Source of the DNA: Serinicoccus hydrothermalis
Lineage (GTDB): Bacteria; Actinomycetota; Actinomycetes; Actinomycetales; Dermatophilaceae
NCBI RefSeq assembly: GCF_001685415.1
Contig: NZ_CP014989.1
Coordinates: forward strand, 1,922,001 to 1,986,000
Direction: 5' to 3'
DNA length: 64,000 nucleotides
Shown: piece after piece, positions 50,361-58,892 of the stretch
Numbering within the stretch: position 1 is the first letter of the stretch
Layout of the letters: each line of letters starts with the position of its first letter
Position numbers and translations under genes: made by a program
Notes under the pieces: generated by a model
What the model was told of the DNA's origin: nothing
The model's input: the letters and a program-made list of their open reading frames with translations, nothing else
Databases searched by the model: none

Positions 50361-50421
50361 GCCCGAATTCGACTACTGCTTTGCGCGCCATGGCGAACAA
50401 AGGAGAGGTCGAATTCCGGGC
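50361..50421. repeat. Palindromic interspersed repeat, copy C2
   Basis: Arms GCCCGAATTCGAC (50361-50373) and GTCGAATTCCGGGC (50408-50421) flank TGCGCGCCATGGCGAACAAA. It is tandem with C1 in one orientation, a BIME-like pair. Downstream to 50541 there is no gene; that stretch holds two more octamer-like sites and the palindrome CCCTGACGTCAGGG (50508-50521), possibly a weak terminator of the minus-strand lipoprotein gene. Confidence 0.83.
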
Positions 50422-50541
50422 AAGGGGCGAGAGGTGAGCAGGCAGGAAGGTATGCCGTGGCCCGGGCCGGGAGGTATGTCGGGGGCCCGGACGTTTGCCC
50501 TGCGAGACCCTGACGTCAGGGCCGGGAGTGACCCGTGGGCC

Positions 50542-51381
50542 TCAGCCCTCGGAGCCGCCCATGACCTCCTCGATCGGCACGGCGTCCTCGGGGGCCTCGA
50601 CCTGCGGGGCGTCGTTCCAGTCGGTGATGTTCATCTCGAGGTCGTCGTCCTCGCCGGACTCACCCGGGATGAGGACGCGGAGCAGGTTGTCCTCGCCGTC
50701 GGCGGAGACCCAGACCTCGGCGTTCTCGTCCTCGATGACGTAGTGGTAGGCCTCGGTGCCGTCGACGTCGCCCATCTCGGCGGTCGAGGTCTGCATGTCC
50801 GAGGCGTCGGTGGGAACCTCGGCGAAGAACTCCTCCCACAGGCTGGACAGCGAGAAGGTCTCGCCGATGCCCATCTCCGGCGGCACCTCGATGTACTGCC
50901 CGGCGAGGGTGCCCGCCTGGGCCTCGCCGCCCGCCATCGTCCAGAAGGCCTCGTCGCCGTTGAGGTAGTAGGTCTCGTCGACCGCGATGATCGAGACGGT
51001 GCCGTCGTCGATCGTGGCGTCCACCTGGAAGTTGGAGTCGTCGAGCTGGCCGGTGAGGGTGGCGTCGATCGTCATCTCGCCGTCGGAGCCGACGATGGTC
51101 GCGGTCATCGACTCGGCGTTGCTGGCGTTGTCGATGACGGTGGGCCACAGCTCCTCGAAGGCCGGCACGCCCGAGGCGTCCCCGGAGTCCTCGGAGGTCT
51201 CCTCCTCGGTCATCTCCTCCGTGGTCTCCTCCGGGGCAGAGGTATCTTCGGCCGAGGTCTCCTCCGGGGCGCTCTCGGTCTCCGTCGCCGCGGGCTCGTC
51301 CTCGCCGCCGCAGGCGGCAAGACCGCCCAGCAGCAGGCCCGAGAGCGCGATCGTGGTGATGTGGCGGTGCCTGGTGGACAT
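50542..51381 (-). CDS. LppX/LprG-like lipoprotein
   Basis: A 279-residue lipoprotein: signal MSTRHRHITTIALSGLLLGG with lipobox LAAC, then a long Glu/Thr-rich linker (about residues 27-68), then a folded domain with alternating strands (MTATIVGSDGEMTIDATLTG, FQVDATIDDGTVSIIAVDE). The pattern suits the LppX_LprAFG/LolA-like half-barrel that carries lipids or glycolipids; this is inference from shape, not a search. ATG 51381 lies after GAGAGGGACC. TAGGGT about 90 nt upstream on the minus strand may be its -10. It is not coupled to the ABC-2 genes upstream. Confidence 0.72.
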   Translation of the reverse strand: MSTRHRHITTIALSGLLLGGLAACGGEDEPAATETESAPEETSAEDTSAPEETTEEMTEEETSEDSGDASGVPAFEELWPTVIDNASNAESMTATIVGSDGEMTIDATLTGQLDDSNFQVDATIDDGTVSIIAVDETYYLNGDEAFWTMAGGEAQAGTLAGQYIEVPPEMGIGETFSLSSLWEEFFAEVPTDASDMQTSTAEMGDVDGTEAYHYVIEDENAEVWVSADGEDNLLRVLIPGESGEDDDLEMNITDWNDAPQVEAPEDAVPIEEVMGGSEG

Positions 51382-51512
51382 GGTGGTCCCTCTCGTCGAT
51401 GATCAGCGCCTTTGCCCCACACGGCCGCTGCCCGGCGGACGGACCCCTCACGATCGTCCGTGGCGCAGGCTCACCCTACAGTGCGGCACCCGCACCGCGC
51501 AGCGGTATGCGC

Positions 51513-52682
51513 TCACATGGCCCGGGCGAGGCTGCGCCGCAGGAGCAGCCCGGCCACGCCGAGCATGGCGATCGCCATCGCGAGCAGCACCCCGAGCTCG
51601 GGGAGCACGTCGAGCACCCCTGCCCCGCGCCGCTGGATGTCGGCGAGCGCGTCGTAGGCCCAGGCGTGCGGCGTGAGGTGGGCGACGGCGCGCAGGCGGT
51701 CCGGGTAGAGCTCCAGGGGCACCATGCACCCCCCGATGGCGCCGATGACCAGGCCGGCCCCGACCGACAGACCGCTCGCCGCCCCCTCGGCGTCGACGAG
51801 CACGCCGATGATGATCGCCGCTCCCGCCGCGACCACGGCGAAGACCAGCAGGACGAGCAGCGTCGACCACAGGTTCCCCCAGTCGACCCCGAAGAGCAGC
51901 GAGCTGGCCACGATGATGTAGCCACCCTGCGCCAGAGCGATCGCCACCCGTCCGGCGGCCAGGCCGGTGACCACCTCGAGCCGGGTGACGGGGGCGCTCA
52001 GCGTCCGGCGGATGACACCGTCGCGGCGGGCCTTGATGAGGGTGGCCGAGGCGCTGAGCGAGCTGAGGAAGACGAAGAGCAGCAGCTGGGCGGTCGCGCC
52101 GGTCCCGAAGCGCCCGGCGCCCGCGAAGGCCTGCGCCACCGGGTCGTCCGGCTCCTGCACCAGCAGCCGTGGACCGGGCAGGTCACGGGTCGCGGCCTGC
52201 AGGGCGTCCTGCGCCTCCGCGCGGTCCGCGAACCGGGAGACGAGCGCGACCTGCGCTGCCTCGACGGCCACGGTCTCCGCCTGCGCCCGCACCACCTCGG
52301 CGACGGCCGGGCTGCTCGAGGAGGTTCCCTGGACGATCTCCAGCCCGAGCGGGTCGCCGGCGTCGTAGGCGCTCGCCGCGGCGGCGGGGACGAGCACGCC
52401 GACCTCGACGTCACCGGCCGCCACCTGCGTGCGCACCTCGTCCGCGTCGTCGAGCAGCGTCACCTCCAGGTCGGCGTCCTGCCAGCCGTCGACGAGCGCG
52501 GTCCGCAGCGGGCTCTCGTCGGCGTGCACCGCGACCGCGCCGCTGCGGCTCTCGCCGCCGCCGAACTGCCACCCGATGACGGCCACCATGGCCAGCGGGA
52601 AGATGAAGACGAAGAAGAGGTTGGAGCGGTCGGCGAAGAAGCGGCGCAGCTCCACCGCGGGGATCGTGAGCACCCGGGTCAT
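51513..52682 (-). CDS. ABC-2 type permease (second subunit)
   Basis: A 389-residue ABC-2 membrane protein. One N-terminal helix (RSNLFFVFIFPLAMVAVIGW), a large extracellular domain (about residues 50-195) and five C-terminal helices (LLLFVFLSSLSASATLIKAR, LVVLLVFAVVAAGAA region). This is the layout of drug or polyketide exporters of the ABC-2/NatB type. ATG 52682 overlaps the stop of the first permease. Third gene of an operon with an ATPase and a similar permease, together a likely heteromeric export pump. Confidence 0.9.
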   Translation of the reverse strand: MTRVLTIPAVELRRFFADRSNLFFVFIFPLAMVAVIGWQFGGGESRSGAVAVHADESPLRTALVDGWQDADLEVTLLDDADEVRTQVAAGDVEVGVLVPAAAASAYDAGDPLGLEIVQGTSSSSPAVAEVVRAQAETVAVEAAQVALVSRFADRAEAQDALQAATRDLPGPRLLVQEPDDPVAQAFAGAGRFGTGATAQLLLFVFLSSLSASATLIKARRDGVIRRTLSAPVTRLEVVTGLAAGRVAIALAQGGYIIVASSLLFGVDWGNLWSTLLVLLVFAVVAAGAAIIIGVLVDAEGAASGLSVGAGLVIGAIGGCMVPLELYPDRLRAVAHLTPHAWAYDALADIQRRGAGVLDVLPELGVLLAMAIAMLGVAGLLLRRSLARAM

Positions 52683-53845
52683 ACCAGCTCCCTCCGACCG
52701 GGCAGGAAGCGTGCGAGCAGGAGCATGACCAGGGTGAAGGCCAGCAGCGTGAGCAGGGTCGGGCCGAGTGCGGCCACCCCGCCGCCACCCGCGGTGATGC
52801 CGAGGCCGCGCCCCAGCGCCGCGACCGGGTTGAGCTGGAGCACCTGCCCCAGGGTGCCGGTGGAGGGCACCCGGAAGAAGGCCCCGCCGCTCATCCCGAG
52901 GGTGATCGCGACGATCGTCTGCGCGATGCCGGCCTGCTCCGCGGTGCGGGCCAGCCCGACGATGACGAAGCTGATCGAGGTGGCCGCGGCGACCACGGCG
53001 AGGACGAGCACCGCCACGGGGCCGGGGCGGCCGAGGTCGACGTCGTCGAGCAGCACGGAGCCAGCGGTCAGCAGGGCCAGCGTGGCCACCACGCCGAGGA
53101 CCCAGCTCGACACCCCCTTCGACAGGGGCACCCACCAGGCGGGGATCGGCGTCGACAGCACGCGCGCGAGGGTGCCCCACTCCCGTTCCACGACGATCCC
53201 GAGCACCCCGAACCCCACGGTGAAGAGGAGGAAGAAGCCGGCCTGCCCGGCGACGATCGACCCGCCCGGGCTGAGCTGCTCGTCCGCCGTGCGGCCGGGG
53301 GTCCAGGCCACCGCGGGGCCGCTCGTCTCCTGCAGCTCCTGCTGCAGCTGCTGCGGGTCACCACCCAGGGCGTCCACCGCCCGCGCCGACCGCGTGCTGG
53401 CGGTCAGCTGGTCCAGCACCCCGCCGACGACGCTGGTGACGACGTCGGCCTCCAGCCCCGAGCCGGAGGGGCGGTGCACCACGACCTCGGGCCGTCGCCC
53501 CTCCTGGAGGTCCTGCGCGAAACCGTCCGGCAGCACCACGGCCGCGCCGACCTCGCCGTCCGCCACCAGCCGGGGCGCCGCCGCAGGGTCCACGTCCCGC
53601 ACGGTCACGTCGAGCTGGGCGGGGTCGATCTCCGCGAGGGTGGACGGCACGACCGCCGCGAGGTCGTCCCCGTCCGGGGCGCTCACGGCGACCGTGATCG
53701 GCTCCAGCTCCTCGGCCAGCGGGGTGAAGATGAGGGAGAAGACCCACATGAGGGCCAGCGGGACCGCGAGGCCGAAGATGAAGAAGGACTTGTCGAGGAC
53801 CTGCTGGCGCAGGTCCCCCGCGACCATGACGAGGAGCCGGCCCAT
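52679..53845 (-). CDS. ABC-2 type permease (first subunit)
   Basis: A 388-residue permease with the same layout as the next gene: an N-terminal helix (SFFIFGLAVPLALMWVFSLIF), an external domain with acidic patches, then five helices, including FFLLFTVGFGVLGIVVEREW. It begins 2 nt after the ATPase stop and ends in an ATGA overlap. The two permeases share low sequence identity, so this is an old duplication. Substrate unknown. Confidence 0.9.
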   Translation of the reverse strand: MGRLLVMVAGDLRQQVLDKSFFIFGLAVPLALMWVFSLIFTPLAEELEPITVAVSAPDGDDLAAVVPSTLAEIDPAQLDVTVRDVDPAAAPRLVADGEVGAAVVLPDGFAQDLQEGRRPEVVVHRPSGSGLEADVVTSVVGGVLDQLTASTRSARAVDALGGDPQQLQQELQETSGPAVAWTPGRTADEQLSPGGSIVAGQAGFFLLFTVGFGVLGIVVEREWGTLARVLSTPIPAWWVPLSKGVSSWVLGVVATLALLTAGSVLLDDVDLGRPGPVAVLVLAVVAAATSISFVIVGLARTAEQAGIAQTIVAITLGMSGGAFFRVPSTGTLGQVLQLNPVAALGRGLGITAGGGGVAALGPTLLTLLAFTLVMLLLARFLPGRRELV

Positions 53846-53847
53846 CG

Positions 53848-54789
53848 TCAGTCCCTCAGGGCCTTGCCGGTGAGGTGCAGGAAGACCGACTCGAGGTCGG
53901 GCCGGGTGATCTCGATGTCGGACAGCACCATGCCCGCCTCGGCGCTCGCCGCGACGATCTCGCTGATGGCGCCCGGCTCGCGACGGACCACGAGCCGCAG
54001 CGCCGTCGGGCTCTCGTGCACCTGCTCGACGACGGGCAGCGCCCCCAGGGCACGGGCCGCGGCCGCGAGCTCGCCGCCGCCCGTCAGGGCGACGGTGTCG
54101 CTCCCCCCGACGAGGTCGACCAGCTGCTCCCGCGTGCCCTCGGCCCGGACCGCCCCGTCGTCGACGATCGCGATCCGGTCGCAGAGGCGCTCGGCCTCCT
54201 CCATGTAGTGCGTGGTGTAGAGCACGGCCATCCCCTCCGTCGACAGCTGCTCCACCGAGGTGAGGATCGCGTGCCGCGACTGCGGGTCAACCCCGACGGT
54301 CGGCTCGTCCAGCACGAGCAGCGCCGGCTCGTGCAGCAGCCCGATCGCGATGTTGAGCCGTCTCTTCATGCCGCCGGAGAAGGTCTTGCTCGCGCCCTTG
54401 GTCCGGTCGGTCAGACCGACGACCTCGAGCACCGTGGCCACCCGCTCCTTGAGGTGCGCCCCGGACAGCCCCTGCAGGCGCCCGAAGTACAGGAGGTTGT
54501 CGCGGGCGGACAGCTCGGGGTAGATGGCCAGGTCCTGGGGCACCAGCCCGATGCTCCGCTTCGCCCGGATCGGGTGCTCGGCCATGCTCACGCCCGCGAC
54601 GTGGACCGAGCCGGCGTCGGGGGCGAGCAGCCCGACGATCATCGAGATGGTCGTCGTCTTGCCCGCGCCGTTCGGCCCGAGGAGCCCCAGCGTCTCGCCG
54701 GGGGCGATCTGCAGGCTGACGTCGTCGACCGCGACGTGCGTGCCGAAGCAGCGTCGCAGTCCCTCCACACGGAGCACGGGATCGGTCAT
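53848..54789 (-). CDS. ABC transporter ATP-binding protein (DrrA/NatA type)
   Basis: A 313-residue cytoplasmic ATPase for the ABC-2 pump. Walker A GPNGAGKTTT, Q-loop VPQDLAIYPELSA, signature TFSGGMKRRLNIA, Walker B LLVLDEPTVGVD and the switch His in YTTHYMEEAE are all intact. The C-terminal 90 residues form the regulatory extension seen in drug exporters. The start is ATG 54789; an alternative GTG at 54798 overlaps the -10 TAGCGT (54797-54802), which ends 7 nt before the ATG, indicating a leaderless mRNA. Confidence 0.93.
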   Translation of the reverse strand: MTDPVLRVEGLRRCFGTHVAVDDVSLQIAPGETLGLLGPNGAGKTTTISMIVGLLAPDAGSVHVAGVSMAEHPIRAKRSIGLVPQDLAIYPELSARDNLLYFGRLQGLSGAHLKERVATVLEVVGLTDRTKGASKTFSGGMKRRLNIAIGLLHEPALLVLDEPTVGVDPQSRHAILTSVEQLSTEGMAVLYTTHYMEEAERLCDRIAIVDDGAVRAEGTREQLVDLVGGSDTVALTGGGELAAAARALGALPVVEQVHESPTALRLVVRREPGAISEIVAASAEAGMVLSDIEITRPDLESVFLHLTGKALRD

Positions 54790-54796
54790 GCCGGTC

Positions 54797-54869
54797 ACGC
54801 TAGGGCGCGCCGGCTCCGGCGCCCCATGACATCTGTCCCGTCCTGGCCGGGATGGTCCTCACCTACGCT
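54797..54869. promoter_or_regulatory. Divergent leaderless promoters, ABC-2 operon and crtT
   Basis: Minus-strand TAGCGT (54797-54802) ends 7 nt before the ATPase ATG; plus-strand TACGCT (54864-54869) ends 6 nt before GTG 54876 of the methyltransferase. The spacing implies leaderless transcripts in both directions. Confidence 0.6.
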
Positions 54870-54875
54870 GGTGCC

Positions 54876-55709
54876 GTGCACCGACGCGACGAGCTCTCCC
54901 CGCCGACCGGCCCCGACACCACCTCCCCCTCCGCCCGGACCACCGAGGCCGAGCAGCTCGACGAGGCCTTCGACAAGGCGGCCCCCCGCTACGACCTGCT
55001 GACCCGGCTCAACCCCGGCTACCACCGCGCCCTGCGGCGGGCCGCCTCCCAGCTGGTCTCCCGCCTCGAGGTCCCGGCGCACACGCCCACGGACGGGGCC
55101 GGGTCACCCCTCACGCTCTGGGACCTGGGCTGCGGCTCCGGGCTCTCGACCCGCGCGCTGCTCCGGGCCACCGGCCCGCAGGTCCGTCTCGTCGGCCTCG
55201 ACGCCTCGGCCGGGATGCTCGACCAGGCCCGGGCCAAGGACTGGCCCGGCGGGGTCGACTTCGTGCACGCGACCGCGCAGGACCTGCCCGAGGTCGCCGC
55301 GACGCAGCTCGGGCGCCCCGCGGACGGGGCCTTCGCGGCATACCTGCTGCGCAACGTGCCGCAGGAGCAGCGGGACGGCGTCCTGCGCGCGATCCACGAC
55401 CAGGTGCGCCCCGGCGGCTGGATCACGCTGCAGGACTACCACGTGGCGGGTGACGCCCGCGCGGAGCGGACCTGGACCGCGGTATGCCGCGGCGTCGTCA
55501 CCCCGCTGGCCACGGTCACCCGCGGTCACCCGGCCATCTACCGCTACCTGTGGCGCAGCGTCCTCGACAACGACAGCACGGACGTCCTGGAGGACCGGGT
55601 CCGGCGGGCCGGCTTCGTCGACGTCTCCTGGAGCAGCGCCGGCGGCTGGCAGCGCGGGATCCTGCACACCCTGCTGGCCCGGCGCCCGTCGCGGGAGGTC
55701 ACGGCGTGA
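54876..55709 (+). CDS. crtT: SAM-dependent methyltransferase of carotenoid cluster (CrtT-like)
   Basis: A 277-residue class I methyltransferase of UbiE/MenG shape. It has YDLLTRLNPGYHRALRR, SAM motif I LWDLGCGSGLSTRAL, LVGLDASAGMLDQAR and a Gly-rich post-motif. GTG 54876 is preferred over ATG 54852 because the latter overlaps the probable -10. It is coupled by GTGA to crtU; streptomycete isorenieratene clusters also carry a methyltransferase-like gene (crtT) next to crtU. The true substrate of CrtT is not established, so its role in the pathway is uncertain. Confidence 0.8.
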   Translation: MHRRDELSPPTGPDTTSPSARTTEAEQLDEAFDKAAPRYDLLTRLNPGYHRALRRAASQLVSRLEVPAHTPTDGAGSPLTLWDLGCGSGLSTRALLRATGPQVRLVGLDASAGMLDQARAKDWPGGVDFVHATAQDLPEVAATQLGRPADGAFAAYLLRNVPQEQRDGVLRAIHDQVRPGGWITLQDYHVAGDARAERTWTAVCRGVVTPLATVTRGHPAIYRYLWRSVLDNDSTDVLEDRVRRAGFVDVSWSSAGGWQRGILHTLLARRPSREVTA

Positions 55710-57280
55710 GCAGGGCGCGCCGCACCCTCGTGCCGGGGCGGGACCGCCGCGCCGTGCTGCACCCCGCCGCACCGGGGGCCGCGCGGCTGGACGGGGAGCG
55801 ACACGTGGTCGTCGTGGGAGGCGGGATCGCCGGGATCGCCGCCGCGGTCGTCCTCGCCGAACGCGGCACCCGGGTCACGCTGGTCGAGGCGCAGGACAGC
55901 CTCGGCGGCCGGGTCCGGTCCTGGCCGCTCGGCGACGGCAGGACCATGTCCCGCGGCTTCCACGCCTTCTTCCGGCAGTACTACACGCTGCGCGCGCTGC
56001 TGCGCCGGGTGGACCCTCGGGGCGAGCGGCTGGTGCCGGTCCCCGACTACCCGCTGCGCCGCGGGGACGGGCTCACCGACAGCTTCGCGGCGTTGCCGAC
56101 CTCGCCGCCGGCCAACCTGGCGGCCTTCGTGCTGCGCAGCCCGACCTTCCCGGTGACCGGGCTGGCCTCGGTGCACCTGCCGAGCGCCCTGGAGCTCATC
56201 AGCACCTCCTACCCCGAGAGCCACGAGCGCTACGACGGTGAGTCCGCGGCCGACTTCCTGGACCGGCTGCGCTTCCCCGAGGGCGCCCGACACCTCGCGC
56301 TGGAGGTCTTCGCGCGGTCCTTCTTCGCGCACCCCTCGGACTTCGGCGCCGGCGAGCTCGTCGGGATGTTCCACACCTACTTCACCGGCTCCTCCGAGGG
56401 CCTGCTCTTCGACGTCCCCGACGACGACTACGACACCGCGCTCTGGGCCCCCCTGGGCCGCTACCTCGAGCAGCACGGCGCGCAGGTGCGGACCGGGACC
56501 CGGGTCGACGCGCTGGAACCGCGACCGGAGGGCGGCTGGAGCATCGAGGTGGCGGGCGAGCGGCATACCGCCGACGCCGTCGTGCTCGCGACCGACCCGC
56601 GCGCGACCCGTGCCCTGGTGGAGTCGTGGGCGGCGGACGCGACGGACGGAGCGACCCGGTCCTGGCACGAGCGGGTCGCCGCCGGCCGCAACGCGCCGCC
56701 CTTCGCGGTGCTGCGGCTGTGGTTGGACCGCCGGGTCGAGGACGCCCGCGAGGCCTTCCTCGGGACGAGCGGCTACGACCTGCTCGACAACATCACGGTG
56801 CTGGAGCGCTTCGAGCGGGGCGCGGCGACCTGGGCGCGCGAGCACGCGGGCTCGGTCGTCGAGCTGCACGGGTATGCCGTCGACCCGGCCCGCGACGACA
56901 CCCTCGCCGGTGCGGGTCGCGGCGGGCTGGACGAGCAGCTCGTCCGGGACCGCCTGGTCGCCTCCCTGCACGAGGTCTACCCCGAGACCGCGGACGCGGC
57001 GGTGCTGCACGAGGAGCTGCTCGTCGAGGACGACTGCGGGCTGGTCGGCACCGGCCCCTGGCGGGACCGCCTCACCGTCGACACCCCCTACCCCGGGCTG
57101 GTCCTGGCCGGCGACGGGCTGCGCACCGAGTGGCCCATCGCGCTCATGGAGCGTGCGGCGGTGACCGGGGTGCTGGCCGCGGGCGAGCTGCTCTCCGGGT
57201 GGGGTGTCCGGGGCGAGGACGTCTGGACCGTGCCGCTGCAGGGGGTGCTGCGGCGCCGACCGGGGCGGACGGTGGCGTGA
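55706..57280 (+). CDS. crtU: Isorenieratene synthase-type carotene desaturase/methylase
   Basis: A 524-residue FAD protein that should convert beta-ionone rings to aromatic phi-rings by desaturation and methyl shift. An N-terminal extension of about 30 residues precedes the FAD site VVVVGGGIAGIAAAVVLAER and LVEAQDSLGGRVRSW. CrtU-like landmarks are SRGFHAFFRQYYTLRALLRR, ARSFFAHPSDFGAGE, FTGSSEGLLFDVPDDDYD and the C-terminal LAGDGLRTEWPIALMERA. The GTG start overlaps the crtT stop. Similarity to aromatic-carotenoid synthases is clear by eye, separating it from plain CrtI at 61026-62504. Confidence 0.88.
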   Translation: MSRARRTLVPGRDRRAVLHPAAPGAARLDGERHVVVVGGGIAGIAAAVVLAERGTRVTLVEAQDSLGGRVRSWPLGDGRTMSRGFHAFFRQYYTLRALLRRVDPRGERLVPVPDYPLRRGDGLTDSFAALPTSPPANLAAFVLRSPTFPVTGLASVHLPSALELISTSYPESHERYDGESAADFLDRLRFPEGARHLALEVFARSFFAHPSDFGAGELVGMFHTYFTGSSEGLLFDVPDDDYDTALWAPLGRYLEQHGAQVRTGTRVDALEPRPEGGWSIEVAGERHTADAVVLATDPRATRALVESWAADATDGATRSWHERVAAGRNAPPFAVLRLWLDRRVEDAREAFLGTSGYDLLDNITVLERFERGAATWAREHAGSVVELHGYAVDPARDDTLAGAGRGGLDEQLVRDRLVASLHEVYPETADAAVLHEELLVEDDCGLVGTGPWRDRLTVDTPYPGLVLAGDGLRTEWPIALMERAAVTGVLAAGELLSGWGVRGEDVWTVPLQGVLRRRPGRTVA

Positions 57281-58524
57281 GCGAGGGCCCCGGCGACCGG
57301 CGCGCGCACCGCCCCGACGAGGCGACCTGCCCGCGGGTCGAGCGGGTCGACTCCGGCGGCCGGACCGGGGTGAGCACCCTGTGGCGGCTGCGCGCCCTCG
57401 AGCCGGCCCGCGAGCTGCTGCGCGCCCGGCACCGCACGACCCAGGCCGGGTTCACCGCCGAGGCGATCCCGCAGGGCCGGCTCGAGCACCACCCGATCCT
57501 CGTCTCCGACGGCCCCCGGCACGACGACCAGCGCCGCAAGGTCGCGCGCTTCCTGGCGCCCGCGGTGGTCGCCGACCGCTACGGCGCGACGATGGAGGAC
57601 TGCGCCGACCGGCTGGTCGAGGACTTCCTGGACCGCGGCGAGGTCCGGCTGGACGACGCCGCGCTGCACTACACCGTGGAGGTGACGGCCCAGCTCGTCG
57701 GGCTGACCGAGTCGCCCGTCCCGGCGATGGCGCGGCGCCTGGTGAGCTTCTTCGACCAACCGCCCTTCGACATCACCCGGACCGACCTGGGGCGCTCGCG
57801 CCGCGACTGGGCCCGGGCCGCCCGCAACGGGCTGTGGCCGGTGCTGCGCTTCTGGTGGTCCGACGTGCGCCCCGCGATCCGGGCACGGCGACGTGCGCCG
57901 CGCACGGACATCGTCAGCCACCTGCTGGCCGAGGGCTACAGCCGGACGAGCATCCTCGTCGAGTGCGTCACCTACGGGACCGCCGGGATGGTGACCACCC
58001 GCGAGTTCATCGTCATGGCCGCGTGGCACCTGCTGGGGGATCCGGACCTGCTGGAGACCTACCTCGCCGCCGAGCAGCCCGAGCGGCTCGCGCTGCTCGA
58101 GGAGGTCATCCGGCTCGAGCCGGTGGTGGGCCACCTCTACCGGCGGGTGCAGGAGCCGGTCGAGATCCACGACGGCCAGGAGTCCTGGACGATCCCGGCG
58201 GGGGACCTCGTCGACGTCTGCGTCCGGGCCACCAACACCGACCCCGACGCCGTCGGCCCCGACCCCCTCGACCTGTGCCCCGGGCGGGAGATGCCCCGCG
58301 GCACGGGCGGCGCGGGGCTGGCCTTCGGCGACGGCGAGCACAAGTGCCCCGGCCAACCGCTCGCGCTGCTGGAGACGGACGCGCTGCTCGTGCGCCTGCT
58401 CGCGCACCGGCCGCGGGTCGTCCGGGAGCCCGAGCTGGGCTGGGACCACCTCATCGAGGGCTACTGGCTGCGCGGGCTCGTGCTGTCCGCCCCGCCCTCG
58501 GACGACGGCAGGACGTGCCGGTAG
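57277..58524 (+). CDS. Cytochrome P450 of carotenoid cluster
   Basis: A 415-residue bacterial class I P450. The heme Cys lies in LAFGDGEHKCPGQPLA (about residue 358), ExxR in LLEEVIRLEP and the I-helix in YGTAGMVTTREF, where the common acid-Thr pair is replaced by Thr-Thr. It needs electron partners not seen here. The GTG start overlaps the crtU stop, so it is translated with crtT-crtU. Phenolic carotenoids of Brevibacterium linens are attributed to a P450, so ring hydroxylation of the aromatic end group is a reasonable inference. Its end overlaps the convergent membrane-protein gene by 64 bp. Confidence 0.88.
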   Translation: MSEGPGDRRAHRPDEATCPRVERVDSGGRTGVSTLWRLRALEPARELLRARHRTTQAGFTAEAIPQGRLEHHPILVSDGPRHDDQRRKVARFLAPAVVADRYGATMEDCADRLVEDFLDRGEVRLDDAALHYTVEVTAQLVGLTESPVPAMARRLVSFFDQPPFDITRTDLGRSRRDWARAARNGLWPVLRFWWSDVRPAIRARRRAPRTDIVSHLLAEGYSRTSILVECVTYGTAGMVTTREFIVMAAWHLLGDPDLLETYLAAEQPERLALLEEVIRLEPVVGHLYRRVQEPVEIHDGQESWTIPAGDLVDVCVRATNTDPDAVGPDPLDLCPGREMPRGTGGAGLAFGDGEHKCPGQPLALLETDALLVRLLAHRPRVVREPELGWDHLIEGYWLRGLVLSAPPSDDGRTCR

Positions 58525-58892
58525 GTCCACGACGTCAGCGCGGTCGCCACCATGGCGATGAGCACCCCGAGGAAGACGTGCGCCGAGACCGCTCCCCCGC
58601 GCCCCAGGGTGACCTGCACGACCACGGCGACCGCCAGCACGAGGGCCAGCGCCACGTTGACCGGGCCGGCGGACCGGCGCAGCACGAGGTAGCCGACCGC
58701 CGTCCCGACCACGACGGCCGTGGTCACCCACGCTCCGACCCGGTGGTAGCCGAGGTACTGCCCCTGGCCGCCCAGGAAGGCCGCCGCCCACCCGGCCTGG
58801 GCGACGACGGCGCTCAGCGCCAGCGTCGCGAGCGAGCGCAGCACGACGAGGTGCGGGTGCGGCATACCGGAGGGAAGACGCATCGCGCTCAC
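58461..58892 (-). CDS. Small four-helix membrane protein
   Basis: A 143-residue integral membrane protein with four helices (ATLALSAVVAQAGWAAAF, VGAWVTTAVVVGTAVGYLVL, VALALVLAVAVVVQVTLG, AHVFLGVLIAMVATALTSW). Conserved-looking His and Gly-Gln-Tyr sites flank the helices (GGQGQYLGYHR). It resembles DUF6220-type proteins, without search support. GTG 58892 overlaps the crtB stop (GTGA); ATG 58883 is the alternative. It may assist carotenoid insertion or be a heme/redox helper; unknown. The last 64 nt overlap the P450 gene on the other strand. Confidence 0.75.
   Translation of the reverse strand: MSAMRLPSGMPHPHLVVLRSLATLALSAVVAQAGWAAAFLGGQGQYLGYHRVGAWVTTAVVVGTAVGYLVLRRSAGPVNVALALVLAVAVVVQVTLGRGGAVSAHVFLGVLIAMVATALTSWTYRHVLPSSEGGADSTSPRSQ

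Noticed and set aside
50291-50421. Pair of palindromes as a CRISPR array
   Set aside because: Only two diverged copies, palindromic over their whole length, with a 16-nt spacer and no cas genes.
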